NCBI GenBank assembly: GCA_016708925.1
Contig: JADJET010000001.1
Location: 429,075-493,074, forward strand
DNA length: 64,000 bases
Origin: Gammaproteobacteria bacterium
GTDB taxonomy: Bacteria; Pseudomonadota; Gammaproteobacteria; Pseudomonadales; Porticoccaceae
Reading direction: 5' to 3'
Positions 20,671 through 29,090 of this stretch are shown piece after piece. The notes beneath the pieces were generated by a model. It did not search any database. It was not told the DNA's origin and saw only the letters and a program-made list of their open reading frames with translations. Both the position numbers and the translations under genes were made by a program. Within the stretch, counting starts at the first letter, position 1. Each line of letters opens with the position of its first letter.

Positions 20671-20877
20671 CGGCCATCGGCGCCTGTGTCGGCGCCCCCC
20701 CGGCAACATCATCCGGCATCGGCCGGCACCCGCAATCCGGTTTCAGCCAATGGACAAGCGAGCGCGAGCTCACGGTGATCCCGCCTGGCCTCGGGTGCGG
20801 CCGGAACAGAACGCCACCTTTCGCGCCCGTTCGCTCCCCTCCCCATGCCGGCACACGCGCGAGGAAAATCGATGCGC
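20671..20877. other. Unassigned stretch between G-runs
   Basis: Neither strand gives a protein family I recognise in this 207-base stretch. It may be a third gene fragment joined in the same way as the ligase and Lon pieces. Confidence 0.4.
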
Positions 20878-20937
20878 GGGGGGGGGGGGCGGGGCGGTGG
20901 CGCCCTGGGGGGGGTGGCGGTGGGGCGGGGGGAGGGC
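20878..20937. other. G-run junction 3
   Basis: A 60-base stretch that is almost only G, with isolated C, T and A bases, between the unassigned stretch and the last Lon fragment. Confidence 0.7.
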
Positions 20938-21037
20938 CGCCGCACTCCCTAGACGCGCCGCGAGCCACTGGCGCCAATCTGTCGAAACCAGCACTCCGCC
21001 GCGGCACCCGGCGGCCCTTCTGTGCTCCAACTGGCCC

Positions 21038-21288
21038 GAGGTCGCCATGACCGGCGAAATCACCCTCGGGCCGGGGGGCGCGCGGGCGGGGGCCGGAAAC
21101 CGCCGCGTTGGGGGGGACAGACCGTGCTGCTGCCCGCGCGCAACCAGAAGGACGCGGAAGAGATTCCCGAAAGCGCGCGGCGCCAGCTCGATCTGCACTG
21201 GATCGCGCGCGTCGACGAGGCGGAGGCGCTGGCGTTGACACCGCTGGCAAACCAGGCGCCGGAGACAGACGTGGCCAGTGACGCGTAG
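21038..21288 (+). pseudogene. Lon protease C-terminal fragment, frame broken by a G-rich insert
   Basis: EVAMTGEITL (21038-21066) is the Lon proteolytic-domain signature around the catalytic loop. After about 50 G-rich bases in place of the expected RGxVLPIGGxKEKxLAA segment, the sequence resumes in another frame as QTVLLPARNQKDAEEIPESA and ends at a natural-looking stop at 21286-21288. The intact lon gene is not in this window. Confidence 0.75.
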
Positions 21289-21532
21289 CGGCGCCTGACC
21301 CGCCACCTGCCGAGCCGCAATCCCCGCGACCGCTCCCGCCAGACGCAGCGTAGCGCCGACGGAAGGCATCCCGGTTTTGCGAACAGGGGATCCATGTGTC
21401 CACGCCTTCCCCTATAAGCCGGTGCGAGGTCACGAGGGCGTCGCGGGCGGAGCGTCTTTATCTCCGTATAATCATTTCTTGAGAATGTATCTCGAATCGG
21501 TATCAACGCGACATGAGCGGTCGAAGTCGAAG

Positions 21533-22771
21533 ATGAGGACGTACCTCGTCGGCGGCGCCATTCGTGATCGGCTCCTGGGCCTGCCGGTACGGGAGCGCGA
21601 CTGGGTGGTGGTGGGTGCCACGCCCGACACCATGCGGGTCAAAGGATTTCGTCCGGTAGGTCGGGATTTTCCGGTGTTCCTGCACCCCGACACGGGCGAG
21701 GAATACGCCCTCGCCCGTACCGAGCGCAAGACGGCACCCGGGCACACCGGCTTCGTGTTTCATGCCGAGCCCGGCGTGACTCTGGAACAGGATCTGCAAC
21801 GCCGCGACCTCACCATCAATGCCATCGCGGAGAGCGCCGAAGGCCTGCTGATCGACCCCTGCGGCGGTCTGCGCGATCTGCAAGATCGGGTGCTGCGCCA
21901 TGTCTCCGACGCTTTCGTCGAAGACCCGCTGCGCGTGTTGCGGGTGGCGCGGTTTGCCGCCTGGCTGCATCCCTTCGGTTTTCAGGTCGCGCCGGAGACA
22001 CTGGCCCTGATGACAACCATCGCCGCCAGCGGCGAACTCGAACAACTCTCCGCAGAGCGCATCTGGCGCGAAACGCAGCGCGCGCTCGCCAGCCCGTCGC
22101 CGCGCACCTATATCGAGGTGTTGCACGCCTGTGGCGCGCTCGCCGTGCTGCTCCCGGAAGTGGCGGCGCTGTTCGGCGTGCCGCAGCGCGCGGACTACCA
22201 CCCGGAAATCGATACCGGCCTCCATGTGCTGATGGCGCTGGATCGCGCCGCGGAAATGGGCGCCGATCCGGCAGTGAGCTTTGCGGTGCTGATGCACGAC
22301 CTCGGCAAAGCGGTGACGCCCGCCGACGTGCTGCCGCGCCATATCGGTCACGAAGCCACTGGCGTGCCGCTGGTACATGGCGTCTGCGACCGGCTGCGGG
22401 TTCCCAATCCGTATCGGCGCCTGGCGGTGGCGGTGACCCGCTTCCATCTTCAGTGCCACAAGATTCGCGAGCTGCGTCCACTCACGGTGCTGAAAATGCT
22501 TCAGGAACTGGACATCTATCGCCGCATCGAGACGCTCGAGCCCTTTCTCATGGCCTGCGAAGCCGACGCGCGCGGTCGCGGCGGCGGCCTGCATATGCAG
22601 CCTTACAAGTCGGCAGCCTGGCTGCGCGGACTGGTGCCCCGGGTGCTGGCGGTGCGCGCCGCACCCCATGTGGCGGCGGGTCTGACGGGCACCGCGCTCG
22701 CCGACGCCCTGAACCGGGATCGCCAGGCCGCCATCGCAGCCTACCGGTGGGAAACCGCCCATGCCGGCTGA
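21533..22771 (+). CDS. cca: CCA tRNA nucleotidyltransferase (multifunctional Cca)
   Basis: This enzyme adds or repairs the 3' CCA of tRNAs. The 412-residue protein starts MRTYLVGGAIRDRLLGLPV, the family's usual N-terminus, with RERDWVVVGATP carrying the catalytic acidic pair, RRDLTINAIA, and the HD-domain motif VLMHDLGKAVTP in the second half, so it is the multifunctional type with HD phosphohydrolase. The ATG at 21533 is chosen from homology; the upstream frame reaches 21377 but is unlikely to be translated. The next gene starts 11 bases before this one stops. Confidence 0.95.
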   Translation: MRTYLVGGAIRDRLLGLPVRERDWVVVGATPDTMRVKGFRPVGRDFPVFLHPDTGEEYALARTERKTAPGHTGFVFHAEPGVTLEQDLQRRDLTINAIAESAEGLLIDPCGGLRDLQDRVLRHVSDAFVEDPLRVLRVARFAAWLHPFGFQVAPETLALMTTIAASGELEQLSAERIWRETQRALASPSPRTYIEVLHACGALAVLLPEVAALFGVPQRADYHPEIDTGLHVLMALDRAAEMGADPAVSFAVLMHDLGKAVTPADVLPRHIGHEATGVPLVHGVCDRLRVPNPYRRLAVAVTRFHLQCHKIRELRPLTVLKMLQELDIYRRIETLEPFLMACEADARGRGGGLHMQPYKSAAWLRGLVPRVLAVRAAPHVAAGLTGTALADALNRDRQAAIAAYRWETAHAG

Positions 22772-23516
22772 GGCGCCGGTCGCGCTGATTACCGGCGCGG
22801 CGCGGCGCATCGGCGCCGCCATCGCCCGCGAATTGCACGACACGGGCTTTCGGGTGCTGATCCACTGCCGCGAATCGCTCGCCACCGCACGGGAGCTGTG
22901 CGCGCAATTGCAATCGATTCGCGCCGATTCCGCCGCGGTACTGACCGCGGATCTCGCCGATTTCGCGCAAGTGCGGAAACTGGCCTCAGCCGCCGTCAAT
23001 CACTGGGGCCGTCTCGATGCCCTGGTCAACAACGCCTCCGCGTTTTACCCCACGCCGCTCGCCGAAGCGGGCATTGCGGAATGGGACGACCTGATGGCGA
23101 GCAATCTCAAAGCGCCATTTTTTCTGTGCCGCGATCTGGCACCCGCGCTCGCGCAAAGCGGCGGCGCCATCGTCAACATCGCCGACATCCACGGCCTGCG
23201 GCCGCTTCCGGAACATGCCGTCTATTGCATCGCCAAGGCCGGCAACATGATGCTGACCCGGGTGATGGCGCGCGAACTGGCACCCCGGGTGCGGGTCAAC
23301 GGCATCGCGCCGGGCGCCATTCTGTGGCCGGACAATCCCGTGTCCGCGGATGCCTCGGCACAGCAGAAAATCCTGCACTCGATTGCGCTGGGGCGGCTTG
23401 GCGCGGTGGCAGACATCGCGCGGCTCACCCGGTTTCTGCTCACCGATGCCAGCTATGTCACCGGTCAGGTGATCGCCGTGGATGGCGGCGCGCATCTCGC
23501 GCTCGCGACAGCCTGA
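22761..23516 (+). CDS. Pteridine reductase (SDR family, PTR1/FolM-like)
   Basis: A 251-residue short-chain dehydrogenase with ALITGAARRIGAAIA at the N-terminus. The Arg in place of a glycine in the TGxxxGxG motif is typical of pteridine reductases. NNASAFYPTPL and the YCIAK active site (Tyr/Lys) are present, and the usual catalytic Ser is replaced by Asp in NIADIHG, also a PTR1 feature. It should reduce dihydrobiopterin or dihydrofolate with NADPH. folK and folB lie about 600 bases further on the opposite strand. Its start overlaps the end of cca by 11 bases. Confidence 0.88.
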   Translation: MPAEAPVALITGAARRIGAAIARELHDTGFRVLIHCRESLATARELCAQLQSIRADSAAVLTADLADFAQVRKLASAAVNHWGRLDALVNNASAFYPTPLAEAGIAEWDDLMASNLKAPFFLCRDLAPALAQSGGAIVNIADIHGLRPLPEHAVYCIAKAGNMMLTRVMARELAPRVRVNGIAPGAILWPDNPVSADASAQQKILHSIALGRLGAVADIARLTRFLLTDASYVTGQVIAVDGGAHLALATA

Positions 23517-23637
23517 TCTGCATCAATTCCGCACCGCACGCGCAACATCCTTCGCAAGATGGCCCTTGAAAAAAAATTCACCGTGACAATATTAGTCGGC
23601 ACCAAACACTGCTGAAATGATTACCGGGAGGTTTACC

Positions 23638-24066
23638 ATGCCACTAGTACCACGAGGACGCTTGTTCGACCTGGACCAGGTATTCGATAACTTTCTGTCG
23701 CCAATGCAACGCCTGGAACAGGCCGATACCGGGTTTTTTGCGCCCCGGGTCGACATCCATGAAAAATCCGATCATTACGAAATCGCTGCCGAGTTGCCCG
23801 GGGTGAAACGCGAGGACATTCACATCGAACTGGAAGACGGCACGCTGACGATCACCGCGGAAACGCGTCGCGACGAGGTGGAGAAAAAGGAAGGTCGGGT
23901 GATTCGTCAGGAACGCCGCTACGGCAAGTACATGCGCAGCTTCAATCTGGGCGGCGATATCCACGAAGCCGACATCAGCGCGACGTTCGAGAATGGCATA
24001 CTGAAACTCAAAGCGCCCAAGGCGACCGATACCAAGCCCAAGCAACGCCGAATCGAAGTCACCTGA
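23638..24066 (+). CDS. Hsp20/alpha-crystallin family small heat-shock protein
   Basis: The 142-residue protein contains an alpha-crystallin domain from about residue 40 (FFAPRVDIHEKSDHYEIAAE, LPGVKREDIHIELEDGTLTI), FNLGGDIHEADISA, and ENGILKLKAPK near the C-terminus. Members are ATP-independent holdases. I chose the ATG at 23638 because GGGAGG lies seven bases upstream; an earlier ATG at 23617 lacks such a site. Confidence 0.93.
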   Translation: MPLVPRGRLFDLDQVFDNFLSPMQRLEQADTGFFAPRVDIHEKSDHYEIAAELPGVKREDIHIELEDGTLTITAETRRDEVEKKEGRVIRQERRYGKYMRSFNLGGDIHEADISATFENGILKLKAPKATDTKPKQRRIEVT

Positions 24067-24093
24067 TCCAGCGCGGCAACGCAGTGACGCCAC

Positions 24094-24618
24094 TCAGTCC
24101 GGCGTCGCTGCATCGGGCGTTGCTGGGGGGCGCCAGTCGAACGGCACCGGCCACAGTTTCTGCCGGCCGAGATCGAGCTCTGCTGCGAGCTGCCGGTAGC
24201 ACTTTCCCACCACGGGGTGGCGCTGTTCCGGGATGATGTCGGCGAGCGGTCGCAATACAAAGGCGTATTTCAGAATTTCGTCGCGCGGCAGTTCGATGCC
24301 TTCGACAGTGCCGACCTGATCGCCATAAACAAGAATGTCGATATCGAGCGTTCGCGGCGCGAATTTTTCTCCGCTGCGGCGTCGCTCGTTCAGATATTCG
24401 ATGGCGCGCAGACGCTCCGCGAGCTGGCCAATGGTCAGTTCCGCATCGATCCCCACCACCAGGTTGTAAAAATTTTCGCCGGTAAAACCTACCGCCTCGC
24501 TTTCGTAAACCGGCGACAGGATCAGCGCGCCGAATTCCGCAGCCAGCGCATCGAGCGCCGCCTTGAGATGCCGCTCCGGCTCGATGTTCGATCCGAGACT
24601 CAGATAGACGCGCGGCAT
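24094..24618 (-). CDS. folK: FolK, HPPK pyrophosphokinase
   Basis: FolK transfers pyrophosphate from ATP to 6-hydroxymethyl-dihydropterin in folate synthesis. The 174-residue protein starts MPRVYLSLGSNIEPERHL and has VYESEAVGF, FYNLVVGI, and FAPRTLDIDILVYGD, the conserved HPPK motif with catalytic Asp residues. Its start overlaps the stop of folB by one base (TGATG type), so the two are translationally coupled. Confidence 0.96.
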   Translation of the reverse strand: MPRVYLSLGSNIEPERHLKAALDALAAEFGALILSPVYESEAVGFTGENFYNLVVGIDAELTIGQLAERLRAIEYLNERRRSGEKFAPRTLDIDILVYGDQVGTVEGIELPRDEILKYAFVLRPLADIIPEQRHPVVGKCYRQLAAELDLGRQKLWPVPFDWRPPATPDAATPD

Positions 24619-24974
24619 CAGGGGCGCGCGCCGCGTTCGATCAGAATGCCGACGTCCTGGGCGCCGCGCAGCGCACCCGGCTTGCTGAGGCGCAGGCGCA
24701 GCCAGGGCACCGGGAATTCGGTCAGCACCAGCATGGCTACTTCCTCGGCCAGACGTTCCACCAGCAGACAGCCGCTGCTCTCGACGTGGGCGATGATGCG
24801 CTTGGCGACCGCCTTGTAGTTGAGCGCGTACTGGATGTCATCGGTGGCGGCGGCGCGGCTGATGTCCGCCGCCATCTCCAGGTCCAGCGAAACCGTCTGC
24901 CGCACCTCGCGCTCCCAATCGTAAATGCCGATGGTGGTGTCGATGCGCAGGTCGCGGATGTAGACGATATCCAT
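24618..24974 (-). CDS. folB: FolB, dihydroneopterin aldolase
   Basis: The 118-residue enzyme converts dihydroneopterin to 6-hydroxymethyl-dihydropterin. It begins MDIVYIRDLRIDTTIGIYDWE with the conserved Glu, contains LNYKAVAKRI, and has the active-site Lys in LRLRLSKPGAL. It lies between tsaD and folK on the minus strand, giving tsaD-folB-folK, a common gammaproteobacterial arrangement. Confidence 0.96.
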   Translation of the reverse strand: MDIVYIRDLRIDTTIGIYDWEREVRQTVSLDLEMAADISRAAATDDIQYALNYKAVAKRIIAHVESSGCLLVERLAEEVAMLVLTEFPVPWLRLRLSKPGALRGAQDVGILIERGARP

Positions 24975-24998
24975 GGTAATTCCAGAGCGGGCGAGGCC

Positions 24999-26036
24999 TC
25001 AGGCCGCTCCCAGGGGTGGCAGACTGGTCATGGGCCAGCGCGGCAAGGCGCGGATGGCGAGATCGTCACCGCCACCGTGCAGCAGGCGCTGACAACCCGC
25101 ATAGGCGATCATCGCGCCGTTGTCGGTGCAGAATTCGTTGCGCGCGTAATAGACCCGCGCGCCGCGGGCGGCGAGTTTGCGCTCCAGGCGCTCCCGCAGC
25201 AACCGGTTGGCCGAAACACCGCCGGCAATCACCAGGGTGCGCAGTCCGGTCTGCTCGATGGCGCGGTTGCACTTGATCACCAGCGTGTCCACCACCGCTT
25301 CCTGAAACGCGCAGGCGATATCGGCCCGGGTCTGTGCGTCGGGCAGGCCGCCGGTGGCAGCGTGCGCGGCAACCGTGTTGAGCGTGAAGGTCTTGAGACC
25401 GGAGAAACTGAAATCGAGCCCCGGCCGGTCCGTCATCGGGCGCGGAAACCGGAACCGGGCGGGATCGCCCGACGCGGCGAGCCGGGCGATCTCGGGGCCG
25501 CCCGGATAGCCCAGATCGAGCATCTTGGCGGCCTTGTCGAAAGCCTCGCCGGCGGCATCGTCCAGGGATTCACCGAGCATTTCGTACGCGCCGATCGCCG
25601 CCACCCGCACCAGCTGGGTGTGGCCGCCGGACACCAGCAACGCCACAAAGGGAAAGGCCGGCGGTTCCGCTTCCAGCATCGGGGCGAGCAGATGGCCTTC
25701 CATGTGATGCACGCCGATCGCCGGCACCTGCCAGGCATAGGCCAGGGCTCGCGCCACCGCGCCACCCACCATCAGCGCGCCGATCAACCCGGGACCCGCG
25801 GTATAGGCGATGCCGTCGATCTGCGGCGGCGGCGTGCCGGCGTCGGCCAGCACCGCCCGGATCATCGGCAGCAGCCGGCGCACATGGTCGCGGGAGGCGA
25901 GCTCGGGCACCACGCCGCCATATTCGGCGTGCAGCTCGATCTGGCTGTGGAGCGCGTGCGCGAGCAGACCCTGCGCGCTGTCGTAGACAGCGACGCCCGT
26001 CTCATCGCAGGATGTTTCGATACCCAGGACCCGCAT
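24999..26036 (-). CDS. tsaD: TsaD, tRNA N6-threonylcarbamoyladenosine transferase subunit
   Basis: TsaD forms t6A37 in ANN-decoding tRNAs with TsaB, TsaE and TsaC. The 345-residue protein starts MRVLGIETSCDETGVAVYD, has the metal-binding HMEGH motif near residue 110, VSGGHTQLVRV, and SFSGLKT. All are family-defining. It is divergently transcribed from rpsU across a 205-base gap, the same head-to-head layout seen in many gammaproteobacteria. Confidence 0.97.
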   Translation of the reverse strand: MRVLGIETSCDETGVAVYDSAQGLLAHALHSQIELHAEYGGVVPELASRDHVRRLLPMIRAVLADAGTPPPQIDGIAYTAGPGLIGALMVGGAVARALAYAWQVPAIGVHHMEGHLLAPMLEAEPPAFPFVALLVSGGHTQLVRVAAIGAYEMLGESLDDAAGEAFDKAAKMLDLGYPGGPEIARLAASGDPARFRFPRPMTDRPGLDFSFSGLKTFTLNTVAAHAATGGLPDAQTRADIACAFQEAVVDTLVIKCNRAIEQTGLRTLVIAGGVSANRLLRERLERKLAARGARVYYARNEFCTDNGAMIAYAGCQRLLHGGGDDLAIRALPRWPMTSLPPLGAA

Positions 26037-26127
26037 GATCGCTCGCTACAACCGGGGGGGCATGATAATCCCCGGGGTCGGACCCTGACCAGTTTGCGCG
26101 GAAGGCAGCGCTTGGGCAGGAGTTCCG

Positions 26128-26156
26128 CGCGTGCTCCGGTCCGCCCGGAGCACGCG
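26128..26156. other. Perfect 12-bp hairpin in the tsaD/rpsU divergent region
   Basis: CGCGTGCTCCGG and CCGGAGCACGCG flank a 5-base loop. It lies upstream of the likely rpsU promoter and of the tsaD start. It could be a terminator remnant, an operator or a leader structure for tsaD; there is no T-tract. Confidence 0.55.
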
Positions 26157-26167
26157 AAAGCCCGGCT

Positions 26168-26196
26168 TTGCAACCGGCGCACTAAGTCAGTAAAAT
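26168..26196 (+). promoter_or_regulatory. Sigma-70-type promoter of the rpsU-dnaG-rpoD operon
   Basis: TTGCAA (-35) and TAAAAT (-10) are spaced by 17 bases and end 45 bases before the rpsU start. This is the best promoter-like pair in the divergent region and would drive the macromolecular-synthesis operon. Confidence 0.65.
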
Positions 26197-26241
26197 CCGC
26201 GTCCCGACCCTACCCGCCCGGTCATTCAGGATAGAGCATAG

Positions 26242-26457
26242 ATGCCGTCAGTACGTGTAAAAGAGAACGAACCTTTCGACGTGGCCCTGCGCCGTTTCAA
26301 GCGCTCCTGCGAAAAAGCCGGAGTCCTGGCCGAAGTCCGCCGCCGCGAGTACTACGAAAAACCGGCTTGGGCGCGCAAGCGCAAGGCCGCCGCGGCCGTG
26401 AAGCGCCACGCCAAGAAGCTCCAGCGCGAGTCCCGCAAATTCCAGAAAATGTACTGA
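26242..26457 (+). CDS. rpsU: Ribosomal protein S21
   Basis: A 71-residue basic protein beginning MPSVRVKENEPFDVALRRFK and ending in Lys/Arg-rich LQRESRKFQKMY, exactly the S21 pattern. S21 sits on the 30S platform near the anti-Shine-Dalgarno region. It is the first gene of the classical rpsU-dnaG-rpoD operon, here with a yqeY-type gene inserted after it. Confidence 0.98.
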   Translation: MPSVRVKENEPFDVALRRFKRSCEKAGVLAEVRRREYYEKPAWARKRKAAAAVKRHAKKLQRESRKFQKMY

Positions 26458-26475
26458 TCGTTCGGCCTCCGGGTT

Positions 26476-26498
26476 GAAGCCGGCACGGGGCCGGCTTC
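26476..26498 (+). terminator. Hairpin between rpsU and yqeY (probable attenuator)
   Basis: A 9-bp stem GAAGCCGGC/GCCGGCTTC with a 5-base loop begins 19 bases after the rpsU stop. In enterobacteria a partial terminator at this place lowers dnaG expression relative to rpsU; the same role is likely here. Confidence 0.65.
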
Positions 26499-26528
26499 CT
26501 GGGCTATCCTTCCGTCAGAGCCCTGAAC

Positions 26529-26981
26529 ATGTCCGAGTCCAGCCTTAAAAGCCGGTTGAAAGACGCAATGAAAACCGCGATGCGCGCCCGTGATCGCACG
26601 CGCCTCGATGCCATCCGCCTGATGCTGGCGGAAATCCAGCGCATCGAAGTCGACGAACGCACCGAGCTCGACGATGCGCGAGTGCTTGCCGTGCTCGACA
26701 AGATGACCAAGCAGCGGCGCGACTCGATAACCCAGTACCGCAGCGCCGGACGGGAAGAACTCGCCGCGCAGGAGCTGGCCGAGATCGAGATCATCGCCGG
26801 CTTCCTGCCCACCGCATTGACCGCCGCCGAGATCGCCGCCCTGATCGAGCAGGCCATCGCCAGCAGCGGCGCCAGCTCGGCGCGCGACATGGGCAAGGTC
26901 ATGGCGCTACTGAAGCCCGAACTCCAGGGCCGCGCCGACATCGGTGCGGTCAGCGCCCAGGTAAAAACCCGCCTGGGTTAA
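26529..26981 (+). CDS. GatB/YqeY domain-containing protein
   Basis: The 150-residue protein has the YqeY pattern: LKSRLKDAMKTAMRARDRTR, RLDAIRLMLAEIQRIEVDE, IIAGFLPTALTAAEI and DMGKVMALLKPELQGRAD at the end. The domain resembles the tRNA-binding tail of GatB. Its exact role is unsettled. Its position between rpsU and dnaG is common in Pseudomonas-like and other gammaproteobacteria. Confidence 0.93.
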   Translation: MSESSLKSRLKDAMKTAMRARDRTRLDAIRLMLAEIQRIEVDERTELDDARVLAVLDKMTKQRRDSITQYRSAGREELAAQELAEIEIIAGFLPTALTAAEIAALIEQAIASSGASSARDMGKVMALLKPELQGRADIGAVSAQVKTRLG

Positions 26982-27046
26982 GCCCGCACCGCCCGGCTCC
27001 CGGGCCGGTTCTCCCGTACCCGAGGCCGTGCTTCAATAGGCTCCGC

Positions 27047-28984
27047 ATGGCCGGCCGCATCCCGCAAGCTTTCATCGACGACCTGCTCGATCGCACCGAC
27101 ATTGTCGATGTCATCGGGGAGCGTCTGGAGCTGCGCCGCGCGGGCAGCAACCACAAGGCCCGCTGTCCGTTTCACGACGAAAAGACGCCCTCGTTCTCGG
27201 TCAACCAGGAACGGCAGTTCTACTACTGCTTCGGCTGCAACGCGGGCGGCAATGCCATCGGCTTCGTGATGGCCTATGACCACATCGACTTCGTCGCGGC
27301 CCTCGAATACCTCGCCCATCGCGCGGGACTGGAAATCCCCCGCGAAACCGATGCCGCCCCGGCCGCGCGCCGCAACGAACCCCTGCTGGCAATCCTCGAA
27401 CGCGCCCAGGCATGGTATCGCGCGCAATTGAACGAACACCCCGCTGCCGCGCAGGCGACGACCTATCTCACGCAGCGCGGCGTAGCGGCGGAAATCGCCC
27501 GGGAATTCGGCATCGGCTTCGCCCCGCCCGGCTGGGACAATCTGATCCGTTTCCTCGACGTCGGAAACGATACCCACAAGGACGGCGCGGACAACACAAT
27601 CGCCCTGCTGGTGGAGGCGGGACTCGCGGCCGCGCGGGAATCCGGCGATGGTCACTACGACCGCTTCCGCCACCGCATCATGTTTCCGATCCGCGATGCG
27701 CGCGGTCGCACCCTGGGGTTCGGCGGTCGGGTGCTGGGCGACGACCAGCCCAAATACCTGAACTCCCCCGAAACCCCGGTATTCCACAAGGGCCGCGAAC
27801 TCTACGGGCTGTACGAGGCACGCACCCACTTGCGCGGCGGTGCCCCGTTGCTGGTGGTCGAAGGCTACATGGATGTGGTGGCCCTGGCCCAGTTCGGGAT
27901 TCGCAACGCGGTGGCAACCCTCGGCACCGCCGTCACCGACGACCACCTCGCCAAGCTGTTTCGCCACACCAGCGACCTGGTGTTCTGCTTCGATGGCGAC
28001 GCCGCCGGCCGCCGCGCCGCGAGCCGTGCCCTCGATATCAGCCTGCCGGTGCTCGGCGACGGCCGCGCGGTGCGCTTCATGTTTCTGCCCGACGGCGAGG
28101 ACCCGGACACATTGGTGCGGCGCATCGGCAGCGGCGGATTCGCGCAACTGATCGCGGCGGCCCAGCCACTCTCGGAGTTTCTGTTCGCCACGGCGGCGAG
28201 CGAGCTGGATCTCGCACTACCCGACGATCGCGCCCGCTTCTGCCAGCGCGCGGCACCCATGATTCACCGCCTGCCACCGGGTGTGTTGCGACAACTGCTG
28301 CTGGGCGAGCTGGCGACTCGCGCCGGCATTCCCGCGTCGGCCCTGGAGCAGCTCAGCCCGCCCCGGCCGAGCGCAGCCGGGCTCCGTGCCGTCGATCCTC
28401 CAGAGCATCGGAAGACACCGGGTGCGGTGACTGAGCCCGCCACGCCCGCGCGCCCCGTCCGGGAAATACCTTCAAAATCGGGCCGCAACTACAAGACACC
28501 GCTGGTTCAGCACTTGCTGGCGCTGCTCCTGCACCATCCGCATCTGTGTACGGAACTCGCGGATGCACTGGAACCCCTGCGCGGCGAAGCCCTTCCCGAT
28601 CTGGAACTCGTCTTCAAAGTACATGCGTTGCTGGAGAAGAATCCGGGCTACACCTTCAACCATGTGCTGAGCTACTGGCACGGGATGCACGGTCAGGAGC
28701 AGCGCAATCTGCTGGCCAGAATCGCCGCCAACGAGCTGCTGCTGGCGCCGGAAACCGCGGCAGGAGACCATCTCGCGGAGGCGCGCGAGATCATCGCGCG
28801 GCTCCAGGATCTGGCCGAGCGCGACAAGCCGGCGGCGGCGCGCCTGCGCGGGTTGCTCGATCGCGACGCCCTGTCGGCAGAGGATCGCGCGCGCATCCGG
28901 GCGCTCATCCTGGAGCTGTCCGCCCACACCCCGAACGACCCCATAATCAACGAGGCAAAACAACGTGTTGCGCAATCTTTATGA
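27047..28984 (+). CDS. dnaG: DNA primase DnaG
   Basis: The 645-residue primase synthesises RNA primers at the fork. Its N-terminal CHC2 zinc site uses Cys40, His43, Cys61 and Cys64 (RCPFHDEK and FYYCFGC). The TOPRIM core has LLVVEGYMDVVAL and LVFCFDGDAAGRRA with the catalytic Glu and Asp residues. The C-terminal helicase-binding region follows a variable linker. It sits in the usual rpsU-yqeY-dnaG-rpoD order. Confidence 0.97.
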   Translation: MAGRIPQAFIDDLLDRTDIVDVIGERLELRRAGSNHKARCPFHDEKTPSFSVNQERQFYYCFGCNAGGNAIGFVMAYDHIDFVAALEYLAHRAGLEIPRETDAAPAARRNEPLLAILERAQAWYRAQLNEHPAAAQATTYLTQRGVAAEIAREFGIGFAPPGWDNLIRFLDVGNDTHKDGADNTIALLVEAGLAAARESGDGHYDRFRHRIMFPIRDARGRTLGFGGRVLGDDQPKYLNSPETPVFHKGRELYGLYEARTHLRGGAPLLVVEGYMDVVALAQFGIRNAVATLGTAVTDDHLAKLFRHTSDLVFCFDGDAAGRRAASRALDISLPVLGDGRAVRFMFLPDGEDPDTLVRRIGSGGFAQLIAAAQPLSEFLFATAASELDLALPDDRARFCQRAAPMIHRLPPGVLRQLLLGELATRAGIPASALEQLSPPRPSAAGLRAVDPPEHRKTPGAVTEPATPARPVREIPSKSGRNYKTPLVQHLLALLLHHPHLCTELADALEPLRGEALPDLELVFKVHALLEKNPGYTFNHVLSYWHGMHGQEQRNLLARIAANELLLAPETAAGDHLAEAREIIARLQDLAERDKPAAARLRGLLDRDALSAEDRARIRALILELSAHTPNDPIINEAKQRVAQSL

Positions 28985-29090
28985 CGTTAATTAGATGCCG
29001 ACCTGGGGTTGCAATCGGTGGCTTGCCCCCCCATTAATTGGGTACAATGCGCCGCTTTACCCGCGCGCCCCCTTCCAGCAAGAGCGATCA

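Noticed and set aside
19648..20778. Apparent 376-codon gene after tRNA-Phe
   Set aside because: It mixes ligase and Lon pieces with G-run translations, so it cannot be one real protein.
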